Source: Fusibacter tunisiensis (GTDB lineage Bacteria > Bacillota > Clostridia > Peptostreptococcales > Acidaminobacteraceae). From it: a stretch of DNA of 64,000 bases. Below the pieces are notes generated by a model that was given only the letters and a program-made list of their open reading frames with translations, searched no databases and was not told the origin of the DNA. Positions 27,557-36,406 of this stretch are shown piece after piece. The translations under genes and the position numbers were made by a program. Numbering within the stretch: position 1 is the stretch's first letter; the number at the start of each line of letters is the position of its first letter. The DNA lies in NCBI RefSeq assembly GCF_016908355.1, contig NZ_JAFBDT010000012.1, positions 1-64,000 of the forward strand. The letters run 5' to 3'.

Positions 27557-28510
27557 CTACCCCTTATCAAAGATTTTTCCGGACTTAACGTAGGCCTCTA
27601 AATTTGTAAACTCAAATGGCCCTATCACGTCCATAATTTTGGACGCATCCATGTTATAATACACATCATGCATTTTTCTGTCTGTAACATAAGTTACGAA
27701 AGAATCTGTCTTCCCAACCCATTTTTCATAGGCCAATTTTAATATGGAAACGGTTTCAATATTCCTTAAAGCAGATGGCCCTGCCACATTAAAAATCTCA
27801 CCAACTTTATGCAAATCCATAAGTTTATATAAAATCTTACAGTAATCTTCAACAAATAACCAGCACCGCATTTGATCTCCTTTTCCATAAACCGGAATCG
27901 GAAGGTCATTTTCAAGGCAATGGATTACTTTAGGAATCAACTTTTCCGCATGCTGATTACACCCAAAATTATTGCTACTTCTTACAATGCTTGCTGGAAA
28001 TCTCTTGCCTAACATCTTACCAATCACCAACTGATCTGCTGCTGCTTTAGATGTAGCGTATGGGTTGGCGGGCTTTAGAGACGCTTCTTCTGTTACGGGT
28101 TGTTTTCCAAATTCAATCCCCCCATAAACTTCATCCGTTGAAATATGCAAAAAAAATTTTCCTTCATATTGCGTAGTGGTTGTAGACCAATACGCATCTG
28201 CCGCCTCTAGCACTGTATGCGTTCCATTCACATTGGTATCTAAAAAAATAGAGTGATCAATCAAGCTTCTATCCACATGACTTTCAGCCGCAAAATGGAC
28301 CACATGCGTAATTGCATAGCTTTTGAAAATTTCATCAAGTAAGTCACGGTTCCTGATATCCCCAACAATGAAGGTTCCATTAAAATTGCGCAAACGCTTT
28401 CGATCACCAGCATATGTCAGTGCGTCTAATACCACTACGTTATTTTCTTTTATTTGATTTACAAAATGGCTGCCTATAAACCCAGCACCACCTGTTACAA
28501 GTATATTCAT
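27557..28510 (-). CDS. rfbB: dTDP-glucose 4,6-dehydratase
   Basis: This is a 317-residue short-chain dehydrogenase of the RmlB type. It has the NAD motif GGAGFIGSH, the active-site HISTDEVYGG with Asp-Glu, and YATSKAAAD as the YxxxK catalytic pair. It makes dTDP-4-keto-6-deoxyglucose. The ATG at 28508-28510 follows GAGG. With the aminotransferase upstream it can lead to dTDP-4-amino-4,6-dideoxyhexose. No rmlA, rmlC or rmlD is in the window. Confidence 0.88.
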   Translation of the reverse strand: MNILVTGGAGFIGSHFVNQIKENNVVVLDALTYAGDRKRLRNFNGTFIVGDIRNRDLLDEIFKSYAITHVVHFAAESHVDRSLIDHSIFLDTNVNGTHTVLEAADAYWSTTTTQYEGKFFLHISTDEVYGGIEFGKQPVTEEASLKPANPYATSKAAADQLVIGKMLGKRFPASIVRSSNNFGCNQHAEKLIPKVIHCLENDLPIPVYGKGDQMRCWLFVEDYCKILYKLMDLHKVGEIFNVAGPSALRNIETVSILKLAYEKWVGKTDSFVTYVTDRKMHDVYYNMDASKIMDVIGPFEFTNLEAYVKSGKIFDKG

Positions 28511-28518
28511 AAAGAGCC

Positions 28519-29601
28519 TCATTTAAAAAAATGTTTGATTTTTTCAATCACATACGCCTGTTCCATTTCAGTCATTCCACTATATATAGGCAGTCTCAAA
28601 AGTTCAGACGCTGCTTTTTCAGTTTGACTTAATCGTCCCCTATTTTCACTTAACTTCTGGCCGATTTTTGTTAAATGAAGCGGTTCATAATGCGTATACG
28701 CTTGTATTCCAGCTTCTGATAAGTAATTTAAAAGCGCCTGCCTATAAGGGGTTAGCACATAAAAAATATGGGCATTAAACGTTGCATATTTGGGGATTTT
28801 CGCGAGTTTTAACACGCCTTGATCCTCAAGTGTTTTTAGACCATCATAATAATTCTGCCACACTTTTTGTCTTTCAAGGGTCACAGCCTCAATGAAATCG
28901 AGGGTCTCATACAATGCTTTTAAGGAATAGGGATTCATAGTATAAGCCCCCCCTAGTCTTTGCCATGTATATTCTGAAACGTCACCCCTATAAAAAGCCA
29001 TTCGGTCCGTCCCTTGATGCAGGCATTCTTTAGCTGGCTCTTCCCAAAATTCGCGATTGATAAAAAGTGCGCCACCTTGTCCACATGAGATATTTTTTGT
29101 TGGATGAAAACTCAAACACCCCATATCGCCAATTGTGCCCAGTAGACGATTGCCATTTTTAGCCCCGATACAATGGGCCGCATCTTCTAAAATTGGAATA
29201 TTATTGGCATGTCCAATTTTTGTGAGTTTATCCATATCCGCTGAAACACCACCATAGTGAATGGGAATAATGGCTTTTGTCCTGTCGGTCACAGCACCTT
29301 CTACAGAAACGGGATCAAGATTCATTGTGTCAGGGTCAATGTCTCCAAAAATAAGCTTTGCACCTGTTCGCGCAAAAGCATTTGCAGTTGCTGCATAAGT
29401 AAACGAGGGCAGGATCACTTCATCTCCTGCTTTTAAATCAAGGAGTAATCCCATCATTTCAAGTGCACCAGTTGCCGAAACCGTCATTAAGGTTTCCGTT
29501 TCATATCCATAAATTTTCATCTTTCCACTGACTTGTGATGGTAAAATAGCCGTATCGTCATGAATTTTTTTTACAAAGGGTTTGCTAAAAGGAATGTTCA
29601 T
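28519..29601 (-). CDS. DegT/DnrJ/EryC1/StrS aminotransferase, WecE-like
   Basis: This 360-residue PLP-dependent sugar aminotransferase has the Lys of FHPTKNISCGQGGALF as internal aldimine site and GDEVILPSFTYAATANAFARTGA near the N-terminus. The whole sequence follows WecE/RffA (dTDP-4-oxo-6-deoxyglucose transaminase), including the YRGDVSEYTWQRLG segment. Its product would be dTDP-4-amino-4,6-dideoxygalactose (fucosamine type) for cell-surface glycan. The rfbB start follows eight bases after its stop. Confidence 0.82.
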   Translation of the reverse strand: MNIPFSKPFVKKIHDDTAILPSQVSGKMKIYGYETETLMTVSATGALEMMGLLLDLKAGDEVILPSFTYAATANAFARTGAKLIFGDIDPDTMNLDPVSVEGAVTDRTKAIIPIHYGGVSADMDKLTKIGHANNIPILEDAAHCIGAKNGNRLLGTIGDMGCLSFHPTKNISCGQGGALFINREFWEEPAKECLHQGTDRMAFYRGDVSEYTWQRLGGAYTMNPYSLKALYETLDFIEAVTLERQKVWQNYYDGLKTLEDQGVLKLAKIPKYATFNAHIFYVLTPYRQALLNYLSEAGIQAYTHYEPLHLTKIGQKLSENRGRLSQTEKAASELLRLPIYSGMTEMEQAYVIEKIKHFFK

Positions 29602-29630
29602 CTATTCGCCTCGAATTCCGTCATTAAAAA

Positions 29631-29668
29631 AAGTGCCTCATCACAAATTATATCATGACTCGGCACTT
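29631..29668 (-). terminator. Terminator after the tetra-rhodanese gene
   Basis: AAGTGCC pairs with GGCACTT, with inner TCAT/ATGA pairing, and the leftward transcript continues in seven T residues. It separates the rhodanese genes from the aminotransferase operon. Confidence 0.75.
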
Positions 29669-29683
29669 AATCGTCTTTAAATA

Positions 29684-31252
29684 TTATTGTACAACTGGAA
29701 ATCCAGCATTTGCCCAACCTTGTGGTGCATTTGCTTCCATACCCATACCGCCATTAAGTGATACAGCTTCATAACCCATTAATCTTAGAGCTGCTGTAGC
29801 TTGTCCTGCAGTTTGACCGGTATAGCAATAAACCACAATGGTTTTATCCATTGGCAATTCTTTGAAAGCATCAATCATAGTTGTTCCAAATGGAATATTA
29901 ATTGCGCCTTCAATATGACCTGCTGCATAATCATCTGCTTTTCTAATTGAAAGAATTTGAATGCTGTCATCACCTGCTTGAATTTTATCGTACAAGTCTT
30001 GTTCCGAAATTTTATAGTTTTTATATTCAGTATCCTTTAGTGCAACCATGCCCTCATAGTAGTCAGTGATTGCTGTTTGTATTGCACCTTGAATTTCTGT
30101 AACACTACCATCAAATGTGGCAGCATCTGTTGTTGTAACTGCGTCAACACCTTCAACTTTTGAAATACCAAAGTTCCAGCCTAAATTAACACTGTAAGCT
30201 TCAAATCCAGCTACATTATATGTGGTTACTGCTTGACCAGCTGTTTGACCTGTATAGCAATAAATATAAACTGGCTTGTCAGAAGGAACACTTGAAAGCG
30301 TTTCTGCAATTGCAGTTCCCCAAGGTACATTAATCGCACCCTGTACGTGGCCTTTTTCATAATCAGCCGCGCCCCTAATGTCGAGGATTGTCATTTCTTC
30401 GCCAGCTTTTACTTTTTCTACAAAATCAGCTTGACCAATTTTGTAGATATGTCCTGGCATATTTTCATACAGCATTTCAACTTTTGCCGATGCGCCACCA
30501 ACAACAGGCATGCCTTGATTTAACCAACCTTGAGGTGCATTGACTTCTTTGCCCATACCACCATTAAGTGATACTGCATCATACCCCATTACTCTAAGTG
30601 CTGCTGTTACTTGTCCAGCCGTTTGACCGGTGTAGCAATATACAACTATGGTTTTATCCATTGGCAAGACGTTAAACCCATTTGCCATGCCTTTCGCATA
30701 CGGTATATTTGAAGCGCCTTCGATATGGCCCGCTTCAAAGTCTTTGGCTTGTCTTACTGAAAGAATATAAATACTGTCATCTTTCGCATCAATTTTTGCT
30801 TTTAAATCAGCTTCAGAAATTTTATAGTTCTTATAAACAGAATCTGCCACTTCTGAAAGACCATTATAGTAGTCATTAAGTGCTGCTTGTACCGCTGGAT
30901 CAATTTCAGTTGCATTACCAGCAAATGTTGAAGCTTCAGTTGTGGTAATGGCATCAACGCCATCAACTTTTGAAATTCCAAAATTCCACCCTAAAGAAAT
31001 ACTCCTTGCATCAAATCCAGCAAGATTAAGTGTCATCACAGCCTGACCTGCTGTTTGACCTGTATAACAATAAATAAATACTGGTTTATCCGTTGGTATA
31101 GATGAAAGTCCTTCTGCTATTGCTGGACCCCAAGGCAGGTTTACCGCACCTTCTACGTGCCCTTTTTCATAATCGCCTGCACCTCTGATATCCAATATGG
31201 TTATCTCATCGCCCGCTTTTACCATTTCAACAAAATCACTTGCACCAATCAT
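29684..31252 (-). repeat. 810-bp tandem duplication inside the rhodanese gene
   Basis: Copy 1 spans 30443-31252 and copy 2 spans 29684-30442. Corresponding landmarks are exactly 810 bases apart; for example, a CCTTTTTCAT stretch occurs at 30351 and at 31161. The copies have diverged visibly at the DNA level, so the duplication is not recent and is unlikely to be an assembly artefact. Confidence 0.85.
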
Positions 31253-31456
31253 ATAGCTATGATCTGGCTTGTTATCGAAATAAGAAACTGCAAGCCCACC
31301 TACATCTGATAGCTCAACAGGAGCATTCGTTTCTTCTGGTGCCTGTGTCGATACACCACCAACATCCATAGAAGATGCAGGTTCATCTGTTTGTCCACAT
31401 GCAGTAATGGACAATACCATTACCAATGTCATTAAAAGTGCCAACCACTTTTTCAT
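29684..31456 (-). CDS. Lipoprotein with four rhodanese domains
   Basis: This 590-residue exported protein has a lipobox (LSITAC, Cys20), a short linker and four rhodanese domains. Each domain has the active-site loop CYTGQTA: Cys130, Cys274, Cys400 and Cys544. Domains 1 and 3 are one subtype (TILDIRGA-DYEKGHV, then LGWNFGISKV) and domains 2 and 4 another (ILS-R-A-D-AGHIEGA, then LNGGMG). A two-domain unit has thus been duplicated with a period of exactly 270 residues. Rhodaneses move sulfane sulfur from thiosulfate or persulfide donors to acceptors; here the work is outside the membrane. I use ATG at 31454-31456 after GGAGGAAATT. It follows the thiosulfate sulfurtransferase gene. Confidence 0.9.
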   Translation of the reverse strand: MKKWLALLMTLVMVLSITACGQTDEPASSMDVGGVSTQAPEETNAPVELSDVGGLAVSYFDNKPDHSYMIGASDFVEMVKAGDEITILDIRGAGDYEKGHVEGAVNLPWGPAIAEGLSSIPTDKPVFIYCYTGQTAGQAVMTLNLAGFDARSISLGWNFGISKVDGVDAITTTEASTFAGNATEIDPAVQAALNDYYNGLSEVADSVYKNYKISEADLKAKIDAKDDSIYILSVRQAKDFEAGHIEGASNIPYAKGMANGFNVLPMDKTIVVYCYTGQTAGQVTAALRVMGYDAVSLNGGMGKEVNAPQGWLNQGMPVVGGASAKVEMLYENMPGHIYKIGQADFVEKVKAGEEMTILDIRGAADYEKGHVQGAINVPWGTAIAETLSSVPSDKPVYIYCYTGQTAGQAVTTYNVAGFEAYSVNLGWNFGISKVEGVDAVTTTDAATFDGSVTEIQGAIQTAITDYYEGMVALKDTEYKNYKISEQDLYDKIQAGDDSIQILSIRKADDYAAGHIEGAINIPFGTTMIDAFKELPMDKTIVVYCYTGQTAGQATAALRLMGYEAVSLNGGMGMEANAPQGWANAGFPVVQ

Positions 31457-31484
31457 AATTTCCTCCATTTGTTTCTGAATTCAA

Positions 31485-32399
31485 TCAGGACCCATCAGAC
31501 GCGCCTACAGGTGCATCATTAGAAGGTACTGTAATTACATCTGTTTTGGACTCCCATTCAAGCCAAGCCCCATCATATACTTTCAAATTTTCATAACCCG
31601 CTTCCTCAAGCAATGCTGCTGTTTGAGTTGCTCTAAATGAAGATTTGCAATAAATGATGATTAGGTCCTCTTTCTCAATGCCTTCCTCTTTATAGAAAAG
31701 GCCAAGATCTCTACTGGACATAAACGTGCCATCAGCGTACACATTTTTTGTATGCGGATACAAAATTGCACCTGGAATAAAACCAGCTTCGTATTCCGCA
31801 ATTGATCTTACATCAAGGATAACAACATCCTCAGCTGGGTTTTCAGAATAACCTAAAACTTCTTCGTATGTAGCAATCATTTCAGTTTTAGGCGCCTTAG
31901 CTGTATAAGTTGTTTCAGGTCGATTGGCAGGTTCTGTGCTCAATTCAATATCAGCGTTTACAAGTGCTGATTCCCCACCATTGACAATCATAACATTTTC
32001 ATGTCCATACACACGAAGTGTCCACCAAATTCGACCCGCACTTACACCACTGTTGTTATCATAGATGTAGATTGTGTCCGAATCAGATATCCCCTTTGCG
32101 CTTAAAACGGTTTCAATTTGTTCTTTAGATGCGAGTGTCATTGGAACAGGTCCATCTGCCACCAATTCAGTTGGTGACAACATTACAGCCCCTTTGGCAT
32201 GACCTTTGTCATACGCTTCCTGACCTCTAGCGTCTACCAATACTACACTTGAATTTGTCATGTATTCTTCGACGACTTTAGAAGCTTCAACGACATTCAT
32301 CGTTCCAGGATAAGTTGTATCCACAGCACATGATGTGAGTGCCGCCACCAAAATCAATGACAAAACAAGCAACTTGACTGTGTTCAATCTTTTTGTCAT
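31485..32399 (-). CDS. Two-domain thiosulfate sulfurtransferase lipoprotein (SseA/TST-like)
   Basis: This 304-residue lipoprotein (lipobox LTSC, Cys24) has two rhodanese domains. The N-terminal domain lacks the Cys (YDNNSGVSAGR in the loop), as in mitochondrial rhodanese and SseA. The C-terminal domain has the active Cys251 in YCKSSFRAT. It therefore probably transfers sulfur from thiosulfate or mercaptopyruvate on the outer face of the membrane. The start ATG 32397-32399 follows GGAGG. It is the first gene of the rhodanese operon and is 28 bases ahead of the tetra-rhodanese gene. Confidence 0.88.
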   Translation of the reverse strand: MTKRLNTVKLLVLSLILVAALTSCAVDTTYPGTMNVVEASKVVEEYMTNSSVVLVDARGQEAYDKGHAKGAVMLSPTELVADGPVPMTLASKEQIETVLSAKGISDSDTIYIYDNNSGVSAGRIWWTLRVYGHENVMIVNGGESALVNADIELSTEPANRPETTYTAKAPKTEMIATYEEVLGYSENPAEDVVILDVRSIAEYEAGFIPGAILYPHTKNVYADGTFMSSRDLGLFYKEEGIEKEDLIIIYCKSSFRATQTAALLEEAGYENLKVYDGAWLEWESKTDVITVPSNDAPVGASDGS

Positions 32400-32419
32400 G
32401 TAAACCTCCATCAACTAAT

Positions 32420-32460
32420 TTGTGAGATTGTTCAATTGGAGTATATTGTTAATCTTGTGA
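32420..32460. promoter_or_regulatory. Shared sulfur-operon element, two copies
   Basis: TTGTGAGATTGTT at 32420-32432 recurs identically at 37423-37435 before the YeeE operon. A second partial copy, TAATCTTGTGA at 32450-32460, also matches that promoter. The two TTGTGA cores are 35 bases apart. A 13-base identity between two such short regions is very unlikely by chance, so I infer a common regulator. No factor is proven. Confidence 0.5.
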
Positions 32461-32465
32461 CAAAA

Positions 32466-32487
32466 AGTGTGATAAATTATTCACACT
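32466..32487. promoter_or_regulatory. Inverted repeat upstream of the rhodanese operon
   Basis: AGTGTGA and TCACACT are perfect seven-base arms separated by eight bases. The half-site TGTGA is of Crp/Fnr type, but the spacer is two bases longer than a classical Crp site. It lies upstream of the two shared elements and may be a separate operator. The remaining 32488-32643 is AT-rich divergent promoter DNA in which I see no further structure. Confidence 0.4.
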
Positions 32488-32643
32488 ATAAGGTTATTAT
32501 ACAGTACTGTTAATTTTTTGGTTATCACGTTTACTTATATAGCATTCTTAAATTAAATGATACAAGTTTAACAATTATAATGCTTGTCTCCACACCATTC
32601 TCTTGATAAACTGACAAAAACACCCTATGAGGAGCTCATAAAG

Positions 32644-34149
32644 ATGAAGAGAAAACACTTTAGTACCGTTATAATTTTGATATTCTTATGCCTTTACTTG
32701 ATTCTTAACTGCCTCACCCTTATGCATTTTCCCAATGTCCACTCAGATGAACTTTGGCTCATGGGGCTCACAGAAAAAATGATTGATGACAAAACTGTGT
32801 TTACAACAGAAGCCTTTTTTGATCTCTACCCACGTGTTGAACACCCGTTTCGGTGGTTTTACCACGGCATATATGCCATTTTCATGTTCTTATTTGGCCC
32901 AACAGTCTTTACAGGTCGTTTTGTTTCCCTTGTTGGCGCACTATTTTCTCTCTACATTTTTTTTAAGTGGCTAAATGAAAAATGGGGCAATTGGATCCCC
33001 GCTATTTTTGCAACTTTAATACTCTCATTAAACAGTCAACTTATCTCAAGTGCACATACTGGTCGCCAAGAGACCTGGATTCTATTTGTTCTAATTCTCC
33101 TAGTCTATTGGGTTGATCTGCTTAAATTTACGCCAATAGTGTATGCCCTGATTACAGGTCTAGCCATTGGTATACATCCCAATAGCTTTATAATTGGCGT
33201 GGTTGGCGCAGGTCTTTTAACCGCGCAGATTATAAAAAAAGATCGCCCTATTAAAGATTTGTTCAAGTATGTGATTTACACAAGTCTTCTGGCGGCATTG
33301 TATCTTTTTATAGGTTGGCTAAATGACCCAGAATTTTTATCTAAATATATGCAATTTGGCGCATCTCTAGGCATTGACTCAGAGCCTATTTCAAGAGTTG
33401 AGGGCTTTTACTGGTTTTTCTACAAGCTGTTCAATCAAATTGGGGGTACCTATGACCTTTATAACATTAAGAGTGACCTATTTTTAGTTGGCACCTCCAT
33501 TCTTATAGGCATCGCTTATTACAAAAACAAAACTGCCTTCAATATGCTTGCAGTAACTTCAGGGATTTTGCTTGCCCTATTTCTAATTGGACGCTATAAT
33601 CAAACTTCCATACTATTCTTAATGCCATGGTATGTGATAATTTTCTGTGAAATTCTACAAAAAAACAGGCTGAAGACACTTGTTCTCTATTCAGTCCTGT
33701 CCGTTTATTTACTCTATTCAAATGTTATAACCTATTATGAAAACATGCCTTATTACAAATCCTACGCCACTATGCGCCATGAAATTGATGCCTATATTCC
33801 GGAAGATGCTGTTGTTTTAGGCAATCTGAATTTGCTCGAAGTGAAAGGAAAGGCTTTCTATGATTATAGAAACCTCGGTTTTCTAAACACCTCTTTTGAA
33901 GCGTATGTCCAGTCCCATAACATCGATACCATCCTGTATCATGAAGAAATGGATTACCTGGAAAATACCAGCCCAAAATGGGACTTTCTATATGTCGATT
34001 TGTGGTATTTGCCAGAAATGCGTGTTTTTCTTGAAACAAAATGCGACCTTATTGCAACGATAGAAAACCCAGCATATGCCATGCGAATTACCAAATACAC
34101 GGGCACGTACCCTTGGACGACTAAAATCTACAGGGTTAAGAAACCATAA
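32644..34149 (+). CDS. Membrane glycosyltransferase, GT39/ArnT-like
   Basis: This 501-residue protein has about ten to twelve hydrophobic segments and, after the first one, the acidic motif VHSDELWLMGL typical of polyprenyl-phosphate-sugar dependent glycosyltransferases (PMT/ArnT fold). It would move a sugar from a lipid carrier to a cell-surface acceptor on the outer face. The start at 32644 follows a GAGG site; 20 more open codons upstream look noncoding. It is convergent with the ATP-grasp gene (one base apart). Confidence 0.75.
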   Translation: MKRKHFSTVIILIFLCLYLILNCLTLMHFPNVHSDELWLMGLTEKMIDDKTVFTTEAFFDLYPRVEHPFRWFYHGIYAIFMFLFGPTVFTGRFVSLVGALFSLYIFFKWLNEKWGNWIPAIFATLILSLNSQLISSAHTGRQETWILFVLILLVYWVDLLKFTPIVYALITGLAIGIHPNSFIIGVVGAGLLTAQIIKKDRPIKDLFKYVIYTSLLAALYLFIGWLNDPEFLSKYMQFGASLGIDSEPISRVEGFYWFFYKLFNQIGGTYDLYNIKSDLFLVGTSILIGIAYYKNKTAFNMLAVTSGILLALFLIGRYNQTSILFLMPWYVIIFCEILQKNRLKTLVLYSVLSVYLLYSNVITYYENMPYYKSYATMRHEIDAYIPEDAVVLGNLNLLEVKGKAFYDYRNLGFLNTSFEAYVQSHNIDTILYHEEMDYLENTSPKWDFLYVDLWYLPEMRVFLETKCDLIATIENPAYAMRITKYTGTYPWTTKIYRVKKP

Positions 34150-34150
34150 A

Positions 34151-35416
34151 CTAATACAAACGCTTTCGGTTCCTTTTCTGAGACAAAACAAGTGTGTCAC
34201 CCTTTGGGTCTAAAATTTTCATTTGATTATAGAAAACACTTAAATTTTTACGTAACGTCTCTTCATCAGGGGCTGTAATAATTGCATAGCCGGCTCGTTG
34301 AGAGGCGTTAACCGTTTTCGGAATTATATCGCCAACCTTATAATTATAGCCAGCATCCAAAATAAAAGGAAGCGCCTTAAGGGTTTCTAAAGCTGTCATT
34401 GAAGCAATACTGCCAGGTCTACAGAAAAAAAGCTGTGTTGTGTAGACACTGGTCCGCTCAAAGGTTTTCAGTATTTGGTACTGACGTTCAAATTCTTTTA
34501 TATACAACACTCTATCCGTAACGCCCAGGATATTAAGCTTTAGCAAATCCATTCCTGTGGCAAACGGAAGTGACAAATCTTCATAAGCGCCTCCCAGTCT
34601 ACAGGCGATTTCGTTGACGTAGATTCCATCATTGCCAATCAAAAATTGAAAATAAAGTGGCCCTTCATAAATGTCAAAACCACTACAGATTTTCTCAGTT
34701 AAATCAACAATGATAGCTTCAAAACCCTCTAAATATTTTGAAGGATATTCATGCGCCGTACAAACACCAACACGCTCATGCAAGGGAAAGGTAACACGAT
34801 CGGTTACGGTTACAACAGACACTTGGCCTTCATGCACCCATCCTGTAACTGTGATTTCCTCATTGTTATAAACCTGTTCAACCAAGATTTCATCTTCCCT
34901 TGAAAACCCTAAAACATAATCTATTTGCCTTTGTATGTCACGCTTGTCTTCAGCAATTACAATTCCACGCTGGCCCTGTGAATCCATGGGTTTTAGAACA
35001 TAAGGTCCATCAAAGTTAACACAAGACTCTATGTCAGATTGCTTAGAAACAAATGCAAAAGGTGAAGTCGGAAGACCTAAGTCTCGAAATTTAAGCTTCA
35101 TCGCTTTTTTATGTGTTACTGCATACGCCGTTTCAACAGACAAAAAAGAAGGCAGCCCCAGTTTGGCTGCAACTTTTCCAATCGTAAGTACAGGTTGGTC
35201 TGTTCCCATTGTCATAATCGCTTGTATTCCAAATTCAAGACAGGCGCTTTCAATAGCCTCTGGTGAAAAGGCATCTGCCAAAACACCATGGTCTGCAACC
35301 GTTTTTCCAATGGATTGATCCGTGTAATCTGCTGCATAGACCTCATGACCCATCGCCTTAAGACGCTTAATACCACTGATTTGGCAACTGCCCGCACCAA
35401 CCATCAATACTCGCAT
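34151..35416 (-). CDS. ATP-grasp family ligase
   Basis: This protein of about 421 residues has an N-terminal Rossmann-like PreATP-grasp domain (MRVLMVGAGSCQISGIKRLKA), then an ATP-grasp fold (GPYVLKPMDSQGQRGI, EDEILVEQVYNNEEITVTGW and VNEIACRLGGAYED as the metal-binding end). Such enzymes join a carboxylate to an amine or similar group; the substrate is unknown. A weak AAGGA site suits the ATG 35414-35416 or the GTG just before it. The first 50 bases overlap the 3' end of the glycosyltransferase gene, so the two are coupled. Confidence 0.72.
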   Translation of the reverse strand: MRVLMVGAGSCQISGIKRLKAMGHEVYAADYTDQSIGKTVADHGVLADAFSPEAIESACLEFGIQAIMTMGTDQPVLTIGKVAAKLGLPSFLSVETAYAVTHKKAMKLKFRDLGLPTSPFAFVSKQSDIESCVNFDGPYVLKPMDSQGQRGIVIAEDKRDIQRQIDYVLGFSREDEILVEQVYNNEEITVTGWVHEGQVSVVTVTDRVTFPLHERVGVCTAHEYPSKYLEGFEAIIVDLTEKICSGFDIYEGPLYFQFLIGNDGIYVNEIACRLGGAYEDLSLPFATGMDLLKLNILGVTDRVLYIKEFERQYQILKTFERTSVYTTQLFFCRPGSIASMTALETLKALPFILDAGYNYKVGDIIPKTVNASQRAGYAIITAPDEETLRKNLSVFYNQMKILDPKGDTLVLSQKRNRKRLY

Positions 35417-36134
35417 CACTTCTATTATCCTTTCTATTAAACCTAAGCGGTAACCGCCCATAGTAATACACCAATTTTAGTGCAATCCCAGCACATTTTA
35501 TAAAAGTATAGCCCGATTTCCCGTAGACTCTTTTTCGGCGTTTAACCTGAACATTGCCTATCGTTTTTGCATAAGGTATCAGTTCAGCACTTAGATAGAC
35601 AAACTTGCCTGGCACTGCCGGTAGTGCCTTGTAGACAGATTTCGAAATCAAGCGCATGGCACTTACCCGGTTGCCTTTTAGTTTTGGGAAACGCCACTTA
35701 AAAAAAGCACCTATAAATTTCGAGCCCATCAGCCGCAGATCAAATGTGCCATATGTCTCATAAATTCCAAAGATTAAATCTCTTCCACCTTGAGCCATTT
35801 CAAGCAATTGGTTCAAATCGTAAATATCATGTTGTAAATCGTCATCCATGGTCAAAACATACCGACCCGAACAGCAGCCCAGCCCCTTATATAGTGCCAT
35901 CTGCTGACCATAATTTCGATTTAGTTTAAGCCCTTTAAGTCGAAGATTGTCTTTACATAACTGCTCAAGTTTTTCCCAACTGTCATCAAAACTTCCATCA
36001 TCAACACAGATAACCTCATAAGACATCTTAGTGCCAGCCATATATCGGTCAATCTCATTTATAAGATGTTTTATTGTTTGCCCAGAATTGTATATCGGGA
36101 TTAAAATAGAGATGTCTAAATCAGTATTTGACAT
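35367..36134 (-). CDS. Family 2 glycosyltransferase
   Basis: This 255-residue GT-A enzyme resembles dolichol/undecaprenyl-phosphate sugar transferases. It has ISILIPIYNSGQTI at the start, the metal site MDDDLQHD (DxD-type), and a later catalytic region around KGNRVSAMRLIS. The C-terminus is short and basic and lacks the pair of membrane helices of ArnC-like proteins. It could provide the lipid-linked sugar used by the GT39 enzyme, an inference from proximity. An AGGAG site precedes the ATG. Confidence 0.78.
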   Translation of the reverse strand: MSNTDLDISILIPIYNSGQTIKHLINEIDRYMAGTKMSYEVICVDDGSFDDSWEKLEQLCKDNLRLKGLKLNRNYGQQMALYKGLGCCSGRYVLTMDDDLQHDIYDLNQLLEMAQGGRDLIFGIYETYGTFDLRLMGSKFIGAFFKWRFPKLKGNRVSAMRLISKSVYKALPAVPGKFVYLSAELIPYAKTIGNVQVKRRKRVYGKSGYTFIKCAGIALKLVYYYGRLPLRFNRKDNRSDASIDGWCGQLPNQWY

Positions 36135-36184
36135 ATTGTTTACTCCTAACGCTTTATGCTATACTCAAACCGGAGGTCATGCAT

Positions 36185-36406
36185 ATGAAAAAATTAGATT
36201 GTTTTGGCGATATTTGTCCAATACCACTTTTAAAAATGAATCACGAAATAGAAACGCTAAAGCCCGGTGAATCCTTTCAAATGGTTGTGGATCACAGCTG
36301 TGTTATTGAATCTATTCGAGAGTCTCTTGCTAAATCTAACATAGAATTTAAAATTGACGAAGTCTTAAATGGCGTTTGGGAAATCACCTTAAAAAAAACC
36401 ATTTAG
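36185..36406 (+). CDS. tusA: TusA-family sulfur carrier
   Basis: This 73-residue protein has the TusA/SirA/YedF motif CFGDICPIPLLK with the sulfur-carrying Cys in CPxP. Such proteins hold sulfane sulfur as a persulfide and hand it on. The start at 36185 is eight bases after GGAGG; an ATG two codons earlier is too close to that site. It is convergent with the LysR gene and overlaps its end by four bases. A paralogue lies at 38210. Confidence 0.85.
   Translation: MKKLDCFGDICPIPLLKMNHEIETLKPGESFQMVVDHSCVIESIRESLAKSNIEFKIDEVLNGVWEITLKKTI

Noticed and set aside
29684-31252. Tandem repeat as an assembly artefact
   Set aside because: The two 810-bp copies differ at many positions and each domain is intact, which fits an old duplication.
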